From positions 1 through 10,095 of the forward strand of contig QWHP01000067.1 of the NCBI GenBank assembly GCA_021404985.1: a stretch of DNA of 10,095 nt, written 5' to 3'. The number at the start of each line of letters is the position of its first letter. Within the stretch, counting starts at the first letter, position 1. The position numbers were made by a program, and so were the translations under genes. The notes under the pieces were generated by a model that worked only from the letters and a program-made list of their open reading frames with translations, made no database searches and had not been told where the DNA came from. Shown one piece after another: positions 6,044 to 10,095 of this stretch. Source of the stretch: Actinobacteria bacterium ATB1. GTDB lineage: Bacteria; Actinomycetota; Acidimicrobiia; UBA2766.

Positions 6044-6634
6044 GTGGGTGACGGCCGAGGCAGACCGCATCACGGTTCACTGTGGCTCGTCAGGCACGGT
6101 GAAACCGAATGGAGCAAGGCGCGCCGCCACACCGGAAGGACCGACATCCCGCTCTCCGAACGCGGACGCGAAGAGGCAAGGGCTGTCGGGGTGCTGCTCG
6201 CCGAACACGAATTCATTGCCGTGCTGAGCTCGCCGCTTTCCCGCGCCGTGGAGACGGCGCTGCTTGCCGGCTTCCCCGCTCCCACCCTCGAGGACGATCT
6301 CATGGAATGGGACTACGGCGAGTGCGAGGGACGGACAACCGCGGACATCCGCCTCGAGAGGCCAGGTTGGACGGTCTTCGAGGGTGGATGTCCGGGGGGC
6401 GAGTCCGCAGCCGACGTGGGCGTGCGCGCTGACAGGGTGATCCAACGAGCGCGACGCGTCGATGGAGACGTTCTCGTCTTCTCTCACGGCCACATGCTGA
6501 GGATCCTCTGCGCCCGATGGCTGGGGCTGGGCGGGTCCGATGGTCGCCTTTTCGCGCTCGACACAGCCACCGTCGGAATCCTCGGGTACGAGCGGGAGGT
6601 TCCCGTCGTTCGTCGATGGAACGTCAGGACCTGA
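6044..6634 (+). CDS. Histidine phosphatase family protein (phosphoglycerate mutase-like)
   Basis: This 196-residue protein belongs to the branch-1 histidine phosphatase superfamily, whose members transfer phosphate through a phospho-histidine. LVRHGETEW (15-23) carries the nucleophile His18 with Arg17. SSPLSRAVETA (62-72) holds the second conserved Arg (67). Glu88 in MEWDYGECEG is the likely proton donor. VFSHGHMLR (145-153) contains the second catalytic His148. The lack of the longer insertions of true glycolytic dPGM, and the short length, point to a phosphatase (sugar phosphate or broad) rather than glycolytic mutase; the substrate is not readable from sequence. The GTG at 6044 is the best start, with AGGA seven bases before it; the first 11 residues are not conserved. 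It lies 18 bp after tkt, so both are likely in one transcript. Its last 11 bases overlap the 3' end of the opposite-strand GH15 gene. Confidence 0.9.
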   Translation: MGDGRGRPHHGSLWLVRHGETEWSKARRHTGRTDIPLSERGREEARAVGVLLAEHEFIAVLSSPLSRAVETALLAGFPAPTLEDDLMEWDYGECEGRTTADIRLERPGWTVFEGGCPGGESAADVGVRADRVIQRARRVDGDVLVFSHGHMLRILCARWLGLGGSDGRLFALDTATVGILGYEREVPVVRRWNVRT

Positions 6635-8519
6635 TCTGGTTCGTCTGTTCCCCTGGCGCCTCGCTGTCGCCGGTCGGGAACATGAGGTCGAACCGGTGCT
6701 CGAGCGCGAACGCCGCCATGAGGAGACCTATGTGGGTTAGGGCCTGCGGGAAGTTGCCGAGCATCGCCCCGTCGGAGGCAAGCTCCTCCGAGAGAAGGCC
6801 GACGTCGTTGGCGCACCCGAGAACCCTCCGGAACAGCGACCGCGCCTCCTCAGTCCGGCCTGCAAGGGCCTGACAGGCCACGAGCCAGAACGTGCAGATC
6901 GCGAAGGTGCCCTCGCTGCCCTCGAGGCCGTCGGCGTTGCGGTACCTGTAGACGAACCCGTTGGCGTCCGTGAGATTCACCTCTATGGCCCGGATCGTGG
7001 CTGCCATCCGCTCGTCGTCCACGGGAACGAATCCGGTGAGCGGCAACATGAGCGCGGATGCGTCGAGGGCATCGACACCGAACGCCTGCGAGTACGCGCC
7101 GAGACTCTCGCTCCATCCGTTCTTCTCGATTGCCTCACGTACGTCCGCAGCTCCCTGGGCCCACCTCTCTACGGCGTGTTCGGTTGCCCCGATCGCCTCT
7201 CGCATCCTGACAGCACGGTCCAGGGCCACCCAACACATGAGCTTCGAGAAGAGAGTGTGCTGGAGCCCCGCGCGCTGCTCCCAGATGCCGTAATCCGGGT
7301 CGGACCAGCGGTCGGCAGCGCAATCAGCCAAGTCTCGCAGGAATCGTGAGATGTGGGGGCCGAACTCCCGGCCCGTGCTCCAGAGGGCCCAGGCTGCGTG
7401 CAGGAGGTGCCCGAAGATGTCGAGCTGGGTCTGGTCGAAGGCTCCGTTCCCGACACGGACGGGACGACTCCCAGCGAAACCTGAGAGATGATCGAGGGTG
7501 GTCTCGGGGATGTAGCGTTCGCCCTCGATCCCATAGAGGATCTGCAGATCGTGACCCTCGTTCACACGCCCGGCCGCGGACGTCACGAAGAACGTGAAGA
7601 AGCCGAACGCCTTGAAGTCATGCGCCGCCTCTGCGAGCGCGGACGTCGCCATGCTCGCATCGCGTACCCAGGCGTACCGGTAGTCCCAATTCCTCTCGCC
7701 CCCACGGGCCTCGGGCAGGGAGGTGGTCGGTGCAGCCACGATCGCCTTGGTCCTGGCGTACTGGAGTGCCTGTAGGACGAGGGCGGACCGCTCAACCTCG
7801 TCGCGATGCGGCCCTTCGTATCGGGTCGTGTGATTCGACGACCAGGCCCGCCAGAGTGCGGTCGTGCCCATCAGCGCCTCGAGGATCTCGTCCTCGGTCA
7901 TGGGTTCGGGACGCGCGACCCAAGGCGAGAACTCCTGCATGGCAAAGGCGTGCTTGTCGCCCTCGGAGATCTCGAAACGGCTGCGCACCGTGCTCTGGGG
8001 AGCATCGACGGATTCTGGCCACGCCACGGTGATGGCCGTGGAACCCCCGAACGACTGGAGGCCGCCCTCCGCCGGCAGGAGGAACGGGCGTGTCAGGCCG
8101 TACTCCGGGCGAGGTGCGAGCTCGGCATCGACGACGGCACTTCCCTCGAGGCATTCGAGCACCCGGATGATCGTGGGAGGGGAATCGGGCCCGATCTCCT
8201 CGGTTCCGGGCTCGGGTGTCATGAGCAGGGCGTCGGTGAGACGCACCGTCGCTCCCGACAGGCGGTACTCGGTCTCGAGGACGAGCGTCCCCGGTATGTA
8301 CGTCCTGACGACGTCGAACGCGAAGGCAGGTCGGATCGACCAATGCCCGGCGTCCGGTCCGAGCAGGCGTGCGAACACCGCCGGCGACGCGAAGCTCGGC
8401 AGACAGGCCCAGTCGATCGAACCATCGCTGCTCACCAGCGCGGAACCGCGGCAGTTCGACAGGAGGGCGTAGTCGGAGATGGGCGGAGCGATTCGCTCGA
8501 CGTCGGAGGCCGGACGCAC
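6624..8519 (-). CDS. Glycoside hydrolase family 15 protein (trehalase/glucoamylase-like)
   Basis: The 631-residue protein matches the bacterial GH15 family (glucoamylases, dextran glucosidases and the actinobacterial trehalases). An N-terminal beta-sandwich domain (about 1-235) begins PPISDYALLSNCRGSALVS. The (alpha/alpha)6-barrel follows, with GGERNWDYRYAWVRDAS (273-289), EGHDLQILYGIEGERYIPE (321-339), GSRPVRVGNGAFDQTQLD (350-367), the probable general acid Glu414 in YGIWEQR, EGTFAICTFWLV (536-547), and LLSEEL (575-580), whose Glu supplies the probable general base. No signal peptide is seen, so the enzyme should act in the cytoplasm, on trehalose or short alpha-glucans. Trehalose is plausible but unproven. 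The start is a GTG with no ribosome-binding site; a -10-like TACCGT lies six bases before it. It follows the sua5 stop by 21 bp and converges on the phosphatase gene with an 11-bp overlap. Confidence 0.92.
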   Translation of the reverse strand: MRPASDVERIAPPISDYALLSNCRGSALVSSDGSIDWACLPSFASPAVFARLLGPDAGHWSIRPAFAFDVVRTYIPGTLVLETEYRLSGATVRLTDALLMTPEPGTEEIGPDSPPTIIRVLECLEGSAVVDAELAPRPEYGLTRPFLLPAEGGLQSFGGSTAITVAWPESVDAPQSTVRSRFEISEGDKHAFAMQEFSPWVARPEPMTEDEILEALMGTTALWRAWSSNHTTRYEGPHRDEVERSALVLQALQYARTKAIVAAPTTSLPEARGGERNWDYRYAWVRDASMATSALAEAAHDFKAFGFFTFFVTSAAGRVNEGHDLQILYGIEGERYIPETTLDHLSGFAGSRPVRVGNGAFDQTQLDIFGHLLHAAWALWSTGREFGPHISRFLRDLADCAADRWSDPDYGIWEQRAGLQHTLFSKLMCWVALDRAVRMREAIGATEHAVERWAQGAADVREAIEKNGWSESLGAYSQAFGVDALDASALMLPLTGFVPVDDERMAATIRAIEVNLTDANGFVYRYRNADGLEGSEGTFAICTFWLVACQALAGRTEEARSLFRRVLGCANDVGLLSEELASDGAMLGNFPQALTHIGLLMAAFALEHRFDLMFPTGDSEAPGEQTNQIRS

Positions 8520-8525
8520 ACCGAG

Positions 8526-8534
8526 ACGGTAGCA
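8526..8534 (-). promoter_or_regulatory. Candidate extended -10 promoter for leaderless GH15 gene
   Basis: Read on the minus strand, TGCTACCGT is followed by six bases and then the GTG start at 8519. TG-N-TAnnnT is the extended -10 form, which can work with a poor -35; none is obvious here. It lies in the 21-bp gap after sua5. Without a ribosome-binding site the GH15 gene would need this promoter or re-initiation after sua5. Confidence 0.35.
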
Positions 8535-8540
8535 CTGGGT

Positions 8541-9497
8541 TCACGGGGTCGAGGACGCCCTCTGCAGCCGGTCTCTAACGGCGCCACCCAGCCCGCGCGG
8601 CCTCGGGAGAACCGCCACCACGACGTCCACTCCGCACCGGTCGGCCTCGCGCAGGAGCGAGTAGAGACGGCCTGCGTAGGTCGTCTCGTCAGAGCCTGCG
8701 TCGAGGCGGATGTCTGCTTCCAGGGCGTCCACGTCCGTCTCGCACATCACGGCCACACGTGTGTCCCCGCCGACAAGGGAGCCCACGGCATCGCCTGCCT
8801 CTTCCCGCTCGACTGCAAGCACCCGCGCTGTGGGGGCGTAGTGGGCGGCCAGCATGCCCGGGGCGCGGGGCGGGCCGGAGTCCACATGAGGGGTCTTGCC
8901 GAGAACCTCTCCGATCTCGTCTGGAGAGACGGCACCGGGTCGCAGGAGCGCGGGCGTGGTACCTGTCAAGTCGACGATAGTGGACTCGATGCCGATCCGG
9001 CAGGGTCCGCCGTCGAGCACGAGGTCCACGTCACCGGTGAGGGACTCCTCGACGTCGAGCGCCGACGTGGGGCTGACGCGCCCGAAGCGGTTCGCCGAGG
9101 GTGCTGCGATCGGCCGTCCGAGTAGACGGATCACCTCGAGTGTCAGGACGTGGTCGGGCTGGCGTACCCCGACAGTCGACAGGCCTCCGGTCACGACGTC
9201 CGGAACAAGAGCCGACCTGCGAAGCACGAGGGTAAGTGGACCCGGCCAGAAAGCCTCGGCGAGGCGGCGTGCGTCCTCGGGGACGTCCGCCACACAGGAG
9301 GACAGCATCGAGAGTCCGCACACGTGCACGATGAGAGGGTGTCCGGCGGGCCGCCCCTTGACCTCGAAGACGCGCTGAACCGCGCTCTCGTTCGTGGCGT
9401 CGGCCGCGAGCCCGTAGACGGTCTCTGTCGGGACTGCGACGAGGCCTCCGGCAGCGAGCACGGCAGCGGCTCTTTTCTTGTCCCGTGTCGACTCCAT
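8541..9497 (-). CDS. sua5: Threonylcarbamoyl-AMP synthase, Sua5 type
   Basis: This enzyme (EC 2.7.7.87) makes threonylcarbamoyl-AMP from threonine, bicarbonate and ATP, the first step of the t6A modification at position 37 of ANN-decoding tRNAs. The 318-residue protein has the YrdC domain first, with PTETVYGLAADA (23-34), KGRPAGHPLIVHV (47-59), FWPGPLTLVLRR (83-94), APSANRFGRVSPT (132-144) and IESTIVDLTG (170-179). The Sua5-specific linker APGMLAAHYAP (212-222) follows, then the C-terminal Sua5 domain to GLGGAVRDRLQRA. That makes it the long Sua5 form, not the short TsaC/YrdC. The ATG at 9497 puts the start about 20 residues before the PTETVYGL motif, as in homologues; the frame stays open 48 codons upstream but that part looks non-coding. 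There is no clear ribosome-binding site, and a -10-like box lies seven bases upstream. It is the first gene of a likely two-gene unit with GH15. Confidence 0.94.
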   Translation of the reverse strand: MESTRDKKRAAAVLAAGGLVAVPTETVYGLAADATNESAVQRVFEVKGRPAGHPLIVHVCGLSMLSSCVADVPEDARRLAEAFWPGPLTLVLRRSALVPDVVTGGLSTVGVRQPDHVLTLEVIRLLGRPIAAPSANRFGRVSPTSALDVEESLTGDVDLVLDGGPCRIGIESTIVDLTGTTPALLRPGAVSPDEIGEVLGKTPHVDSGPPRAPGMLAAHYAPTARVLAVEREEAGDAVGSLVGGDTRVAVMCETDVDALEADIRLDAGSDETTYAGRLYSLLREADRCGVDVVVAVLPRPRGLGGAVRDRLQRASSTP

Positions 9498-9723
9498 GTC
9501 TCTACAGATAGTCCTGCGGCTGCGGGTGCGTGGCAATCCGTGACCGCTTCGGGTAGGTTGAACTGACCGATCGCTGGGACTGGGAGGTCCGAACCGGATG
9601 CGGGGGTTTCGGCGACGGTGTCTGTCAGGACAGGATGGCATCTCGGTGTTTGTGGGGCCGGCGTCCAGAATCGAGCCACGCTCCGCGAAACGAACCCCGG
9701 GCGCCCGTTAGCTGGGAGGACGC
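9498..9723. promoter_or_regulatory. Divergent intergenic region between sua5 and exported-protein gene
   Basis: These 226 bases must hold promoters for both directions. Visible structures are CTGTC-AG-GACAG at 9622-9633 and the 10-bp palindrome CGGGCGCCCG at 9698-9707, just upstream of the ribosome-binding site of the right-hand gene. No confident -35/-10 pair was found for the + strand gene. I see no small gene here. Confidence 0.4.
9505..9510 (-). promoter_or_regulatory. Candidate -10 box for sua5
   Basis: On the minus strand TATCTG ends seven bases before the ATG at 9497, which suggests a leaderless or nearly leaderless transcript. A TTGCCA at 9531-9536 could be a -35, but the spacer of 20 bases is longer than usual. 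Confidence 0.3.
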
Positions 9724-10095
9724 ATGAAGATCGTCTTCGGGCGATTCCGTCGCTCGCTCTTGCTGGGTCTCGTGATCGCAGGAGGAGGTCTGTTCTGGCT
9801 TCTCGCCTCCGGTTCGGCGGCCGACGCCGACGACTGGGGGCTCATCACCAACGACCCCTCACCTTGGTCCATACAAACGGTCCAGGCTCAGTACGACGCC
9901 CGTCAGGACCAAGTGATCACTCTCGAGGCCGCGGTCTGTCGCGACGACGGCTTTCTCGACTTCTGTGGTGACGGGATTCTCTCCCCGGGTTCCGTCTCGT
10001 TGAACGGTCCGGGCGCGATCGAGGTCCAGTGGGACATGGAGTCGGACGGCATCGTGAACTACACGGACAACCACGGCGGGTCGGGTTGGACGTCG
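9724..10095 (+). CDS. Exported or membrane-anchored protein of unknown function (3' partial)
   Basis: The first 124 residues are present and the frame is open to the window edge. The start is well supported: GGGAGGA at 9714-9720 precedes the ATG by three bases. The N-terminus is a typical signal sequence: MKIVFGRFRR, then a hydrophobic stretch at about 11-29, then SGSAADADD, where cleavage after an A-x-A-like site is possible. The mature part is acidic and Gly/Asp-rich. Cys72 and Cys81 flank RDDGFLDF and could form a disulfide outside the cell. Residues 103-115 (WDMESDGIVNYTD) resemble the WDFDGDG-type acidic loop seen in PKD-like and calcium-binding extracellular repeats. I do not recognise the family. 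A secreted surface or adhesion-type protein is a reasonable guess, and the missing C-terminus would decide. It is divergent from sua5. Confidence 0.75.
   Translation, partial: MKIVFGRFRRSLLLGLVIAGGGLFWLLASGSAADADDWGLITNDPSPWSIQTVQAQYDARQDQVITLEAAVCRDDGFLDFCGDGILSPGSVSLNGPGAIEVQWDMESDGIVNYTDNHGGSGWTS

Noticed and set aside
9498..9641. Sua5 start 48 codons upstream of the ATG at 9497
   Set aside because: The extension is Arg/Pro/Ser-rich and unlike any Sua5 N-terminus; it covers the promoter-like sequence.

Overview
The window is about two-thirds G+C, with genes closely packed on both strands. It reads as ordinary chromosome from a high-GC bacterium. An Actinomycetota origin is the best guess: there is an SCP-x-type thiolase, a GH15 trehalase/glucoamylase-like enzyme, GTG starts, and several genes that appear to be leaderless. 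This is an inference; no rRNA or other taxonomic marker is present. There is no tRNA, CRISPR array, insertion sequence or phage gene.

Left part (1-3877, + strand). The window opens in the last 54 codons of an SCP-x/lipid-transfer-type thiolase. A 310-bp non-coding gap follows. It holds a large inverted repeat that could fold as a branched RNA, a short match to the 3' end of 16S rRNA, and an odd palindrome next to a candidate promoter. Next come two overlapping genes of a very unusual Opp/Dpp-type (peptide/nickel family) ABC transporter. The first fuses a DppB-like permease, a DppC-like permease and a shortened DppD-like ATPase remnant into one polypeptide. The second is a DppF-like ATPase. 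Both nucleotide-binding domains have lost the Walker A lysine and the ABC signature, yet both keep the four-cysteine motif at the C-terminus with identical spacing. No substrate-binding protein is visible. This is the most unusual object in the window.

Middle (3878-6634, + strand). A structured 132-bp leader precedes a complete, canonical transketolase, followed 18 bp later by a histidine-phosphatase (phosphoglycerate-mutase-like) gene. The two probably form one unit in central carbon metabolism.

Right part (6624-9497, - strand). A two-gene unit reads leftwards: Sua5-type threonylcarbamoyl-AMP synthase (tRNA t6A modification), then a GH15 glycoside hydrolase. The GH15 gene overlaps the phosphatase gene tail-to-tail by 11 bp. 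A 226-bp divergent spacer separates sua5 from a + strand gene for an exported protein of unknown function that runs off the right edge.

Three genes (the fusion permease, sua5, GH15) have no visible Shine-Dalgarno sequence but carry a -10-like hexamer 6-7 nt before the start codon, which suggests leaderless mRNAs. The other complete or 5'-complete genes have purine-rich ribosome-binding sites, weak for the phosphatase.
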